64,000 nucleotides of DNA from JANMJD01 sp963828405. Its GTDB lineage: Bacteria > Actinomycetota > Acidimicrobiia > Acidimicrobiales > Ilumatobacteraceae. The stretch spans positions 124,001-188,000 of the forward strand of contig CAWHEG010000030.1 in NCBI GenBank assembly GCA_963828405.1. Direction: 5' to 3'. The notes beneath the pieces are model-generated. The model saw only the letters and a program-made list of their open reading frames with translations. It did not search any database and was not told the DNA's origin. Shown here piece after piece: positions 43,083 to 51,775 of this stretch; the stretch's first letter is position 1; each line of letters opens with the position of its first letter. A program made the translations under genes and the position numbers.

Positions 43083-43670
43083 ATGCGGGCACTCGTCCTC
43101 TTCCACGTCGACGACCGATCGATCCTCGGGATGGAGGCGGTCAACGCCGTGACCTCGACCCTGGAGCGCGCCGGCCACGAGATCGACGTCGTCGACCTTG
43201 CCGGATCCGGCTTCGATCCGGTGATGACGGCGGACGAGCGGCGCGCCTACCACACCGACGAGCCGATCACCGATGCCCGCACCCGCACGTATGCCGATCT
43301 CGTGGGCCGGGCCGGGTTGATCGTGTTCATCTACCACAGTCGCCTGACCACGGTCCCGGCGGCGATCAAGGGCTGGCTCGAGAAGGTGCTCGTGCCCGGC
43401 GTGGCGTTCCGGTTCGACGAGCGCGGCAAGGTGCGCCCGGCCCTCGGCCAGGTGCAGCGCATCATCGGGGTCGTTACGTACGACGACGGCTGGTTCGCCG
43501 TCAAGCGGCGGCGCGACGCCGGCCGCCGAACGATCACCCGCGCCCTGCGGTTGAACACCGGTTGGCGGACGCGCACGCAGTGGATCGGCCTCTACCGGGC
43601 GGCCGGCGCCTCCGCCGAGCAGCGGGCCGCGTTCCTCGCCCGCATCGATCACCAGTTGGAGCGGTCGTGA
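43083..43670 (+). CDS. Flavodoxin-fold NAD(P)H oxidoreductase
   Basis: This 195-residue protein of the KefF/MdaB-like quinone reductase family has a flavodoxin opening RALVLFHVDDRSILGMEAVN, the segment VDLAGSGFDPVMTADERRAYH typical of this family, and LIVFIYHSRLTTVPAAIKGWLEKVLVPGVAFRFD, which normally carries the FMN and substrate contacts. The usual tryptophans in P-L-W-W-x-x-x-P are replaced here (YHSRLTTVP). Its stop codon is part of the repeat at 43661-43760, and a paralog follows. Confidence 0.8.
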   Translation: MRALVLFHVDDRSILGMEAVNAVTSTLERAGHEIDVVDLAGSGFDPVMTADERRAYHTDEPITDARTRTYADLVGRAGLIVFIYHSRLTTVPAAIKGWLEKVLVPGVAFRFDERGKVRPALGQVQRIIGVVTYDDGWFAVKRRRDAGRRTITRALRLNTGWRTRTQWIGLYRAAGASAEQRAAFLARIDHQLERS

Positions 43671-43760
43671 GCGTAGCGAACGACGGTGGCCGAGCGACCG
43701 CAAGGGAGCCGGACGCCGATGGGGTTCGGGGGCGCAGCCCCCGAGGGAATGCGGTCGTGA
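43661..43760 (+). repeat. 90-bp repeat related to the 93-bp units
   Basis: The element is bounded by GCGGTCGTGA at both ends (43661-43670 and 43751-43760). It contains GAGCGTAGCGAACGACGG near the start and GATGGGGTTCGGGGGCGCAG with CCCCCGAGGG near the end, matching the minus-strand units at 28864-29049. The first TGA terminates the upstream gene; the last GTG (43757) starts the downstream gene. Confidence 0.85.
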
Positions 43761-44272
43761 ACAGCCGAGCGGTGGTGGTCTACGCCCACCCGTGCCACGA
43801 CAGCTTCGTGGCCGCGATGCGCACCGCCACCGTGGACGGACTCACCCGGGCCGGGCACGAGGTCACCGTGCTCGACCTCCACCGCGACGGGCTCGATGTG
43901 CGCGGGCCGCTGCCCGAGAGCCACCTCGACGCCCTCGCCGCGGCCGACCTGCTCGTGATCGTCTACCCCACCTGGTGGGGCGGGCAGCCGGCGATCCTCA
44001 CCGGTTGGCTGGGGCTCGTCGCCGACGTGTCGCCGCCGGCGGCACCCCGGACCCGCCGTGTCGTGGCGGTGACCTGCCACGGGTCGTCGAAGTGGATGAA
44101 CCGGCTCGCCGGACGTCCCGGCGTCCACGTGTTGCGCCGATTCGCCGCCCTGGCCTGCGGGCCCGGGGCGCGCCGCGACTTCCTCGGCCTCTACCGGATG
44201 GACACCGCCGGGGCCGGCGCGCGCACGGCGTTCCTCGATCGCCTCACCGAGCGGCTCTCAGCGGCGCGCTGA
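43757..44272 (+). CDS. Flavodoxin-fold NAD(P)H oxidoreductase
   Basis: This 171-residue paralog of the preceding gene has VVVYAHPCHDSFVAAMRTATVDGL (FMN phosphate loop), VTVLDLHRDGLDVRGPLPES and the canonical LLVIVYPTWWGGQPAILTGW. The GTG start lies inside the end of the repeat element, so the translation start was probably provided with the repeat. The frame is open through the repeat into the upstream region, but that part is nucleotide repeat rather than protein. It converges on psuG with a 15-base overlap. Confidence 0.82.
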   Translation: MNSRAVVVYAHPCHDSFVAAMRTATVDGLTRAGHEVTVLDLHRDGLDVRGPLPESHLDALAAADLLVIVYPTWWGGQPAILTGWLGLVADVSPPAAPRTRRVVAVTCHGSSKWMNRLAGRPGVHVLRRFAALACGPGARRDFLGLYRMDTAGAGARTAFLDRLTERLSAAR

Positions 44273-45229
44273 CAACGCGGCGGCGATCCGGGCCGCCACG
44301 GCGGCGTTGTGCTCGGCGAGGGCCAGGTTCGCCGGAACGCTGCGCCCCTCGGTCGCCCGGGCGATGCCCGACAACACGAACGGCGTCACGCCGGGCCCGC
44401 TGACGCCCGCCGCCTGCGCCGCTCCGAGCGCGGCGTCGAGCGCGGCCGCCAGCTCGTCGGCGGGCAGCTCGGCCGTTTCCGGGATGGGCACCGTGAGCAG
44501 CACGCCGCTGTCGGGTCGGGACCGGTTGGCCAGGACCGCGGCGACCTCGTCGGCCGACTCGACACGGTGGGGTACGGGCAGCCCGCTCGAACGTGCGTAG
44601 AACGCCGGGAACCAGTCGTGGCGCCAGCCGAGCACCGGAACGCCGACGGTCTCGAGGTACTCGAGCGTGCGGGCCAGGTCGAGGAAGATCTTCGCCCCGG
44701 CGCAGACGGTCACCACCGGATGGCGGGCCAACGCGTCGAGATCGGCCGAGACGTCGCCGGTGGTCTCCGCCCCGCGGTGCACCCCGCCGATGCCCCCCGT
44801 GGCGAACACCTCGACGCCGACGGCATGCGACAGGGCGACGGCCGCCGAGACGGTCGTCGCCCCGAACTCCCACCGCTGGGCGATCGCCACGGCGAGGTCG
44901 CGTTCGGCCAGTTTGCGGGCGGGCCCGAGGATTCGCCCGTGCTCGGCGGGTTCGAGGCCGACGCGGGCGACACCGTCGAGCACGGCGGTCACCCCCGGTA
45001 CGGCGCCGCCGTCGCGTACCGCGGCGAGGCACCGGTCGAGCGCCTCGGCGTTCGCCGGCGACGGCAGGCCGAGATGGGAGAAGATCGTCGATTCGAGGGT
45101 GACGACGGGGCGGCCGTCGCGCAGCGCGTCGGCGACCTCGGGGTGACTGACGACCTGGAGCACCCATCGAGCTTGCCACGGTCCGCAGGCCGCCAGGGCT
45201 TCGACCAGGTTCTCCGGGGCGCTCACCAC
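44258..45229 (-). CDS. psuG: Pseudouridine-5'-phosphate glycosidase
   Basis: PsuG reversibly splits pseudouridine 5'-phosphate into uracil and ribose 5-phosphate. The 323 residues carry family segments PVVTLESTIFSHLGLPSPAN, VRDGGAVPGVTAVLDG, FGATTVSAAVALSHAVGVEV, FATGGIGGVHRGAETTGDVS, VCAGAKIFLDLARTLEYLET and ALAEHNAAVAARIA. The psuK kinase usually adjacent is not in this window. The first 25 residues before HPEVADAL look like an extension; an internal start is possible. GTG 45229 is the longest reading. Confidence 0.93.
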   Translation of the reverse strand: MVSAPENLVEALAACGPWQARWVLQVVSHPEVADALRDGRPVVTLESTIFSHLGLPSPANAEALDRCLAAVRDGGAVPGVTAVLDGVARVGLEPAEHGRILGPARKLAERDLAVAIAQRWEFGATTVSAAVALSHAVGVEVFATGGIGGVHRGAETTGDVSADLDALARHPVVTVCAGAKIFLDLARTLEYLETVGVPVLGWRHDWFPAFYARSSGLPVPHRVESADEVAAVLANRSRPDSGVLLTVPIPETAELPADELAAALDAALGAAQAAGVSGPGVTPFVLSGIARATEGRSVPANLALAEHNAAVAARIAAALSARR

Positions 45230-45253
45230 CCGGTGCCATCGAGACTCTCTCTG

Positions 45254-46440
45254 TCAGGACCTGCCGGTGAGGGCGGCGGCCACGGAGCCGAAACCGGCCA
45301 GCGTCTCGGCCGAGAGGTCCTCGGGGAGGGCCTGCGGGTAGCTCGAGAAGCGGGCGATGACGGTGCGGCTGGGCCGGTCGATCCAGCAGTACTGTCCGAA
45401 GATGCCGAGGCCGCTGTACACCTCGCCGCGGCGCAGCACCCAGAACGCGTTGCGGTACATCGACCAGTCGCGCCCTTCGACGTGGGCTGAGCCGGCGCGG
45501 AACGCCCGCTCGGCACCGTCCGTGCCCAGGCGGGTGTCGTCGACCCAGGCGGCGGGGACGACCTGCCGCCCGGCCGCGCTGCCGGTCGCCGGCGTAGGCC
45601 AGTCCGAGCCGGGCGAGGTCGCGCACGGTGCAGCTCATCCCGCCCTCGACCACCGGATGGCCGAGCGGGTCGAGCATGATGTCGGCGTCGTGCTCTTGAC
45701 CGAGACCCGCCCACAGGTCACGGGACAGCACATCGGGGTAGCGCTCGTCGTTGACCAGTTCGACGATGCGGGCGGCGACGTTGGTCAACGGGGAGCGGTA
45801 CTCGAATCGTTGCCCGTGCTCGTACGCCGTGGCGTAGGTGCGGAAGTGGGCCAGCGTGCCGATCGCCGGGCGGGCACCGAGCGGGCGGTAGCCGGCCTGG
45901 CGCTCGTACTCGATCAGCGGGGCCGAGCCCTCCGGGTCGTCGTAGAGGTCGTAGTCCTCGACGAAGTCGGTGCCGGCCGTCATGTCGATCACGTGCCGCA
46001 CGGTGGCGCCCTCCAGACTCGACCCGGCGAACTCGGGGGCGACGTCGCAGACAAGGTCCTCGGCCGAGACCAGCCCACGCCCGACGGAGATGCCCAGAGC
46101 AGCTCCGCAGAACGACTTCGACACGCTCATCAGCAGGTGCGGCGTCGTCTCGGTCATCGTGTTGAAGTACCGCTCGAAGACGATCTCGCCGTCGTGGACC
46201 ACGCACACCGCATCACAGAACGACGAGTCGAGCTGCTCCCCCCAGGTCGTCGCCGAGCCCGTCGTGCCTGCTCACGGGCACCGAATCGAGGGGTTCCGGC
46301 CGTCGCGGGAGGCGGTGGACCTCGCCACCCGTGTTGCGGATCAGGGCGGTCGGCACCACCTCACGCACCCGTTGGAAGGTCCAGCGGTTGAACGGTGGTT
46401 CGAGCCAGTTGGACAGCGTCGCCTCGCGCGGTGTGAGCAC
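45254..46440 (-). CDS. Serine beta-lactamase-fold hydrolase, two frameshifts
   Basis: This DD-peptidase/beta-lactamase-like esterase is read in three frames. From GTG 46440: LTPREATLSNWLEPPFNRWT ... SRHDGLGDD; a six-G run (complement of 46241-46246) then shifts to EQLDSSFCDAVCVVHDGEIVFERYF. The catalytic S-x-x-K is SVSK in LLMSVSKSFCGAALGI, and the Tyr motif region is FEYRSPLTNVAARIVEL. Near 45585 a second one-base surplus shifts to VVPAAWVDDTRLGTDG ... MYRNAFWVLRRGEVYSG to the end. Removing both surplus bases gives 394 residues. It resembles 6-aminohexanoate-dimer hydrolase relatives. The substrate is unknown. Confidence 0.75.
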
Positions 46441-46446
46441 GACCCG

Positions 46447-46452
46447 AAGCTA
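46447..46452 (-). promoter_or_regulatory. Candidate -10 (TAGCTT) for serine hydrolase
   Basis: On the minus strand TAGCTT ends 6 nt before GTG 46440. Confidence 0.4.
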
Positions 46453-46516
46453 CCGGGCTCCGACGGGTCGGGCGTCCGACGATCGCCGCCCGAAGGATGT
46501 TGCGACGCCCCCCGAG

Positions 46517-46522
46517 TAGCGT
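46517..46522 (+). promoter_or_regulatory. Candidate -10 (TAGCGT) for MFS gene
   Basis: TAGCGT ends 7 nt before GTG 46530 and decides the start of that gene. Confidence 0.4.
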
Positions 46523-46529
46523 GGCCGGC

Positions 46530-47732
46530 GTGCCGCCCACCCGTCGCCCGGCTCCGGCCGGCGACGCCTACGCCATCGGGTGCTACGTGGCGTACGGCCT
46601 GCTCGGGTGGGCTTCGAGCGGGCTCGGGGCGGCGCTCCCGCAGATGCGCGACGACCTCGGTGGGATCGTCGCCTTCTACCCGCCGCTGCCCGGCGCGGCA
46701 CTGCTCGTCATCGGCCTGACGGCGTTGTGGTGGGGCGCCGGTACCGGGCGTTCGCACCGGGCGATCGTGGTCGACAACAGCGTCGCCCTGGGTACCGCCG
46801 TCGCCGTGATGGCCGTCACCGGCGTGCCGGCGCTCAGCGCTGCCGGCGCCGTCGCCGTGGGGATCGCCTCGGCCGGGCTCATCCGCCTGCTGCCCGCGGC
46901 GCTGACATCGCGGTACGCCGACGATCCCGTCCCGGTGATGACCCGCGCCAATGCCTGGTCGAGCCTGGCCAGCATCGCCGCCCCGCTCGCCGTCGGCGCG
47001 GCGATCGCCACCGGGCTCGGCTGGCGCGCCGGCCTGGTGGTGATGCCCCTCGTCGGTGCTGGCGCGGTGGTCGTGCTCGTCGGCCGACGTGGCCGCCACG
47101 ACGACCGGGTGACGGTTGGCGCGGCGGGGGCGGGGGCCACCGGCGCAGCCCGGCGAACCCGGCCCGAGCGCCTCGCCGCCCCGGCCGGCGGGCCGTGGTT
47201 CGACGCCTGGCTGATCCTGACGCTTTCGATCGTCGTCGAGTTCGCCTTCGTCTACTTCGCCGCCACGTACCTGCGCGAGGAGGTCGGGATGAGCCGGGCA
47301 ACCTCGGCCGCCGGCGCCGCCGCCTTCGCCGTCGGCATGGCCGGATTCCGCTTCGTCGCCGGGTCGGTGCCGTGGCTCACCCGCCGCCGGCTCACCGATC
47401 ATCTGGCCACGGTCGGCGCCGGCTTCACGCTGATGTGGTTGTTCCCGCAGCCCTGGGTGGCCGTCGTCGGCATCACCGTGGCCGGGGCGGGCACGGCCCT
47501 GCTCTACCCGATCGGCATCGACCGGCTGATGCGGCGGTTCCCGGGCTCGATCGAGCGGGGCGCCGCCCGAGGTGCGCTCGCCTCGGGGTTCGCCCTGCTC
47601 TCCTCACCCCTCCTGCTCGCCGCGCTCCGGGCCCTGTCGGACGTGCGCACCGCCTACCTGAGCGTTCCGGTGCTGCTCGCCGTCATCGCCCTCGTCCACC
47701 GGCGCACCGAACGCCGGTCCGTGGTCGGCTGA
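46530..47732 (+). CDS. MFS transporter
   Basis: This 400-residue membrane protein has about twelve hydrophobic segments in two halves separated by a hydrophilic loop at about residues 185-210 (GRRGRHDDRVTVGAAG...). The first helix follows GDAYAIGCYVAYGLLGWASSGLGAALPQM. Half-repeat signals include VPWLTRRRLTDHLATV. I chose GTG 46530 because TAGCGT precedes it by 7 bases; an ATG 33 bases further upstream precedes that element. The substrate is unknown. Confidence 0.75.
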   Translation: MPPTRRPAPAGDAYAIGCYVAYGLLGWASSGLGAALPQMRDDLGGIVAFYPPLPGAALLVIGLTALWWGAGTGRSHRAIVVDNSVALGTAVAVMAVTGVPALSAAGAVAVGIASAGLIRLLPAALTSRYADDPVPVMTRANAWSSLASIAAPLAVGAAIATGLGWRAGLVVMPLVGAGAVVVLVGRRGRHDDRVTVGAAGAGATGAARRTRPERLAAPAGGPWFDAWLILTLSIVVEFAFVYFAATYLREEVGMSRATSAAGAAAFAVGMAGFRFVAGSVPWLTRRRLTDHLATVGAGFTLMWLFPQPWVAVVGITVAGAGTALLYPIGIDRLMRRFPGSIERGAARGALASGFALLSSPLLLAALRALSDVRTAYLSVPVLLAVIALVHRRTERRSVVG

Positions 47733-47851
47733 CCCTCCCTGGACCGGGGCTCGGGGTCGCCCGGCCCACCACGTCGGAGGCGCCGCCCCATCGGCCGGGA
47801 GAGGACGTTCGACCCTGGTCGCCGCCCTCCCTGGCACATCAGGCTGGTGCC

Positions 47852-48580
47852 GTGGTCGACATCGTCCGACAGTGGGTGGCGCCGATCGTGGCCGACTGGC
47901 GCGAGCACGGCAGCGCCTACGAGGCGGCCCGGTTGCTCACCGCGCCGGCCCGGCGCGGCCTCGTGCGACTCGAGGTGAACGACGCCGGGAACCTGCCGGT
48001 GGACGGGCCGGTGATCGTCGTCGCCAACCACCTCTCGTTCTTCGATTCCCCGCTGCTGATGTTCGCGCTGCCCCGGCCGGTGTCGGTGCTCGGCAAGGCC
48101 GAGTACACCGATCACCGGCTCACGAAGTGGCTGTTCTGCGGGGCGGGGATGATCCCCATCCGACGCGAGGACCCGGGCGACCTCTCCCGGGCGTTCGCCC
48201 AGGTCGGCGAGCTCCTCGGGCGCGGTCAGGTGGTCGGGTTGTTCCCGGAGGGGACGCGTTCACGCGACGGGCTCCTGCATCGCGGCCACTCCGGCGCCGC
48301 CCACCTCGCCCTGACCACGGGCGCCCCGATCGTTCCGGTCGGCATCGTCGGGACGGACCGCATCCTGCCCACCGGGGCCCGGCTCGTGCGCCCCTTCCGG
48401 CGGGCGACGATCAGCCTCGGCGAGCCGATCGTCGCCGCGGATCTCGGTTTCACCGGGAGCACCCGCGGCGCCCGACGCGGGCTCACCGATCGGCTGATGG
48501 TCGAGATCGGCCGACTCTGCCGGCAGGACTACTCCGACGAGTACGCCCCCACCTCACACCCGGAGCGTCCTAGCCCCTGA
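47852..48580 (+). CDS. 1-acylglycerol-3-phosphate acyltransferase-like
   Basis: This 242-residue PlsC-family acyltransferase has the catalytic motif VVANHLSFFDSPLLMF (H-x-x-x-x-D), the substrate motif VGLFPEGTRSRDGLLHRGHS and the later APIVPVGIVGTDRILP motif. It could acylate lysophosphatidic acid or another lipid acceptor. The GTG at 47852 is preceded weakly by AGG. No membrane helix is obvious. It lies 120 bases after the MFS gene. Confidence 0.87.
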   Translation: MVDIVRQWVAPIVADWREHGSAYEAARLLTAPARRGLVRLEVNDAGNLPVDGPVIVVANHLSFFDSPLLMFALPRPVSVLGKAEYTDHRLTKWLFCGAGMIPIRREDPGDLSRAFAQVGELLGRGQVVGLFPEGTRSRDGLLHRGHSGAAHLALTTGAPIVPVGIVGTDRILPTGARLVRPFRRATISLGEPIVAADLGFTGSTRGARRGLTDRLMVEIGRLCRQDYSDEYAPTSHPERPSP

Positions 48581-48771
48581 ATCCGACGGTTGTCGGTGGC
48601 CACGAGAATCGAATCTGCCCGCTCACGTCCACCGGCGACTGCCCACTGATGGCCAACTCGCCACGGTTCGTGGTCCGTTCCGTGCGGGCAGGGAGCCGTT
48701 CGGGCAGTGCTGTATCGCCGGATACGGCTGCATGAGCCGACCGTGGCGCGTGGTCGAGAGTCTTACGTTGC

Positions 48772-48790
48772 GTCGTATGATTGTCGTATG
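48772..48790 (+). promoter_or_regulatory. Second TA-module promoter, direct repeats
   Basis: GTCGTATG occurs at 48772-48779 and 48783-48790, 11 bases (one helical turn) apart; the second copy ends in the antitoxin ATG. TATGAT (48776-48781) is a -10 element 6 nt before that ATG. The repeats are a candidate operator. Confidence 0.5.
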
Positions 48791-49019
48791 CCGGTACTCA
48801 ACTTTCGAACCGACGAACGCTCCGAGCGGGCCCTCGCTGAACTGATGGCCGACGGGTCGAGTGCGTCAGACGCCATTCGCCAAGCACTCGTCGACGCCGT
48901 GAGGCTTCGTCGACGCGATCAAATGCGCATCGAATCACTGGCACTGATGAATGACGAGGCCGATCGCGCTCGAGAGCCGCAAGGTGCTTTCGGAGATGGA
49001 CGAGCTTCGTGCGCGGTGA
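48788..49019 (+). CDS. Antitoxin of second MazEF-like pair, frameshift
   Basis: This is a small antitoxin of about 76 residues: PVLNFRTDERSERALAEL and SASDAIRQALVDAVRLRRRD form a ribbon-helix-helix-like DNA-binding part, then IESLALMNDEADRA. Here the frame breaks: one surplus C at 48971 must be removed to obtain the expected C-terminus ESRKVLSEMDELRAR, whose TGA (49017-49019) overlaps the toxin start by 11 bases. Without correction the frame runs on through the toxin gene to 49108 with unrelated sequence. Confidence 0.7.
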
Positions 49020-49323
49020 CATCCATCGACTCCGGGCTCCCCGTGGAGCGCAAGGAAGCGAACAACAGGGCAGTCGGTACGCCGTCATCGTGCAGTCGGA
49101 TGATCTGATGCTGTCGACCGTGCTCGTGGCGCTCACATCCCGGTCTGCATCGCCACGCATCTTTCGTCCGACGATCACGGTCAACGATGAACAGACGCAG
49201 GTCTTGATCGAGCAGACGTCGGCCGTCGCGCCAGAACGACTCGGCGAATTCGTTGGACGCGTGACATACGAGGAGCTGGTAGCGCTCAATGATGGACTGC
49301 GACTCGTCCTCGAACTCGATTGA
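49009..49323 (+). CDS. MazF-like toxin, second copy
   Basis: This 104-residue MazF/PemK-superfamily protein begins RGDIHRLRAPRGAQGSEQQGSRYAVIVQSDD, with the R-G-D-I/V opening and R-x-x-V-V/I-x-Q segment of the family, continues TVLVALTSRSASPRIFRPTI and ends VTYEELVALNDGLRLVLEL. It differs strongly from the pair at 9.0-9.6 kb. GTG 49009 overlaps the antitoxin end. It is the first gene of the lower-GC island. Confidence 0.85.
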   Translation: MRGDIHRLRAPRGAQGSEQQGSRYAVIVQSDDLMLSTVLVALTSRSASPRIFRPTITVNDEQTQVLIEQTSAVAPERLGEFVGRVTYEELVALNDGLRLVLELD

Positions 49324-49399
49324 CATCGGTCGCGGGCGAGGATGGGAGATCTGAAACTTCAGGTGGCCGTGTGTTGCGCGTCGATCTCGCGGACGTCGC

Positions 49400-49693
49400 G
49401 GATGCTCGCCGGATATCTCTCGCCGGACCCGGTGCGCCCGGTTGCTTACCGGATGGGCGGGTCACGCCACCAGCCTCGGTCCGTGCCTGTCGACGTGCTT
49501 CGTGTTCCTCGGCACGGCGTTGGCGGCGATCACGCCCATCACGCGATGGCGGCAGCGACGAGTTCCCCGAATCCTTGCCTTCCAACCTGGTCTCCAGATC
49601 GACGATCCGAGCCAACAACACCTCGATCCGTTCCGACAGCTCGGCGTTCAACACCTCCAACTCGACGACACGCTCGACCGGACCCACACCCAA
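49400..49693 (-). pseudogene. IS66-family transposase N-terminal remnant
   Basis: On the minus strand an N-terminal coiled-coil (ERVVELEVLNAELSERIEVL) leads to LEGKDSGNSSLPPSRDGRDRRQ and SGKQPGAPGPARDIRR, the zinc-finger-proximal N-terminal part of IS66 TnpC. The similarity then stops and the central DDE domain is absent. The fragment runs into unrelated sequence near 49400. 49694-49900 holds nothing I can assign. Confidence 0.65.
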
Positions 49694-49914
49694 ACACTAC
49701 CACTCACCGCGCGATGAGAGCCGTCAATCACGCACGCACCGCGCGATCACACACCACCTGAGTGCTTACGGCAAGACAGAGATGGGCGCCTGATGACGCA
49801 GGCTCCTATGAGGTCACGATCGCCAGCAGGTGAGTGCCAGTGCCCTGGGACCAACGGGCCGACGGATCGCTTTCAGGTCAACACCAGCGACAGTCAGTTG
49901 AAGGGTCAAACCCG

Positions 49915-50270
49915 AAGGCCCCAGGACACTGCCCACTCTCTCTGTCAGTTGAGCTACAAACGTGTGGTGTCGCCAGTCGGGCCAGAGCCGTTGTTGGTGT
50001 TCGTCGGTGAGCCTGGTGCGGAGCACGATCAACCGGCGGGTCACCTGGTTACGGCCTTTGCCGGTGGTGTCCGCGGATGACACGACCTGGCGCCCGGCCT
50101 GTGGCGGTGTAACCGATCTCGTCCCATGCCGTGTCAGGAATCGCCTGGATAGCCGTAGTGATCCCGGGAGTGTTGGTGCGCACCGCCATCGTGTGACGCA
50201 CATCGAGACGGTTCAACGTGACGCCTTGACTTTCAGCATCGGCCAGCGTATAAGTCAACTTAGGTTCCAC
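49915..50270 (-). pseudogene. IS1380-family transposase remnant
   Basis: Two minus-strand frames carry pieces of one transposase. First (50270 downward): FSYT-like KLTYTLADAESQGVTLNR, then TTAIQAIPDTAWDEIGYTAT. After a frame change near 50080: RRLIVLRTRLTDEHQQRLWP and DWRHHTFVAQLTERVG. The R-x-L-I-V-R-R-T-R-L and W-P-D-W-R-H-H-x-F strings are typical of IS1380 DDE transposases in actinobacteria. Both ends of the gene are missing. Confidence 0.65.
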
Positions 50271-50291
50271 CCCGCAGCCTTGGAGTGCCTG

Positions 50292-51719
50292 ATGATTCGA
50301 TGTGATGGTGTCGACATCGCTCAGTTCCGTTGGGCTGCATTAAGGGGGGGCAACTCGTCAGTCTATCCTCACCTTCGACTCGCGTATCTCGCCGTGCTGA
50401 TTGCACTCGCAGCATTACTTCCGTTCATCGCCACGCTCAACCCCTCGATCTCTGCTGCAGCCAACACGCCAGGTAACTTGTATTTTCCTTTTACCTTCCC
50501 GATCAACGGCTACTTAGTTGGCAAAGTGTCTGCTGGGCACGACGGCTACGACCTCAGGGCACCAACGAACACCGGAACGCCGGTCTACGCGTCTCACGCT
50601 GGATATGTTACAGAGGCGAGTAATCAGGGCGGTGGGACGAACTGCAGCACGTCCACGGGATACGGGAAGGTCGTGTATATTGAGCACGGCAACGGCTACG
50701 AGACCCGCTACGCCCACCTCGACAACTGGATGGTGAACGAACAAACGTACGTGGCAACCGGACAACTCATCGGGTACATGGGTACGACAGGTCACACGTC
50801 ATGCACACCTCACGTTCACTTTGAGATCCTGAACAACAACGTGAATCCGAAATGGCTCAACGTCAACAGTCAAATGACGGGGATTCCCGTTGCCACCGTG
50901 GCGAACCCGGCGTCCGGTTATTTCACTGCGCAGTCACCGATCGGGTTCAGTGGGACATGGAAGGCTCGTACCAACTATCCGGGTGGTACGACGAAGACGT
51001 TCAGTTTTGGCCTGCCGGGCGACATTCCGATGACCGGGGATTGGAACAGCGACGGTTTCGACACCCCTGGAGTCGTCCGGTACAACTGGTCGTCCGGAGC
51101 GCTTGATTGGCACCTGAGCAATACCAAACTCACGACCGCCGCATCGGGTTCAACGCTGCCTGTGGGCCAGTTGACCTCGTGGGGTGTCTCCGGGGACACC
51201 CCAATCTCAGGCAACTGGGATGGTGTCGGCGGCGACTCGATCGGCGCGGTTCGCCGCCAGAGTGGCAGCCTGACGTGGTTTCTGCCGACAGCAAACCCCT
51301 CGCTGTTCAGCTATGGGCTCGCCTCGGACAATCCGCTTGCGGGGAATTGGGACTGCTCGGGTGGCGACACTCCTGGGATCACCAGGTCGTCCCAGACGGG
51401 CGTTGGTCCGCCTGGCGACGGCGTGCTCTGGTGGCATCTCGACAATCAGTTCGGCACTGCCATTGATTACACACCCTTTGCCTGGGGATTCACCTATGGA
51501 AACCAGCACGATCGGGGGACCAGCGCGCAGTGGGACACGTCCGCTAATTCGGCGTGCTCGCGGCCGACGGTCATTCGGAACGGTGCAGTGGAGTGGCACC
51601 TGACCCTCGGTGTCGGGCCGCCCGGCGTTCTCCATTCGATGAGCGCTACGGCCAACGACTTCGGAATTCCGACAGACTGGGACTATGACGTATACGACGA
51701 TTACATGGTGGTTTCGTGA
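50292..51719 (+). CDS. M23 metallopeptidase with FG-GAP-like repeats
   Basis: This 475-residue secreted protein has a hydrophobic export segment (LRLAYLAVLIALAALLPFIA, 28-47) before a LytM/M23 domain with zinc ligands H83 and D87 (GHDGYDLRAPTN), active-site H142 (RYAHLDNW) and the HVH motif at 174-176. Zinc-dependent peptidoglycan endopeptidase activity is likely. The C-terminal half has at least three repeats of the form G-x-x-x-D-x-P-x-x-G-x-W-x-x-x-G-x-D-x-x-G (GDIPMTGDWNSDGFDTPG, SGDTPISGNWDGVGGDS, SDNPLAGNWDCSGGDTPG), FG-GAP/VCBS-like. Its G+C is clearly below that of the flanking genes, suggesting transfer. Start ATG 50292. Confidence 0.83.
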   Translation: MIRCDGVDIAQFRWAALRGGNSSVYPHLRLAYLAVLIALAALLPFIATLNPSISAAANTPGNLYFPFTFPINGYLVGKVSAGHDGYDLRAPTNTGTPVYASHAGYVTEASNQGGGTNCSTSTGYGKVVYIEHGNGYETRYAHLDNWMVNEQTYVATGQLIGYMGTTGHTSCTPHVHFEILNNNVNPKWLNVNSQMTGIPVATVANPASGYFTAQSPIGFSGTWKARTNYPGGTTKTFSFGLPGDIPMTGDWNSDGFDTPGVVRYNWSSGALDWHLSNTKLTTAASGSTLPVGQLTSWGVSGDTPISGNWDGVGGDSIGAVRRQSGSLTWFLPTANPSLFSYGLASDNPLAGNWDCSGGDTPGITRSSQTGVGPPGDGVLWWHLDNQFGTAIDYTPFAWGFTYGNQHDRGTSAQWDTSANSACSRPTVIRNGAVEWHLTLGVGPPGVLHSMSATANDFGIPTDWDYDVYDDYMVVS

Positions 51720-51775
51720 TGAGCGGCTCGCCTCTCAACCGAGTAGCGCACGGCCATCAATCAGGAGGGACTCGA

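Noticed and set aside
49940..49970. tRNA-like D-arm sequence (GTCAGTTGAGCTAC)
   Set aside because: It falls within the IS1380 transposase remnant frame (FVAQLTERV), and no acceptor or T arm can be built around it.
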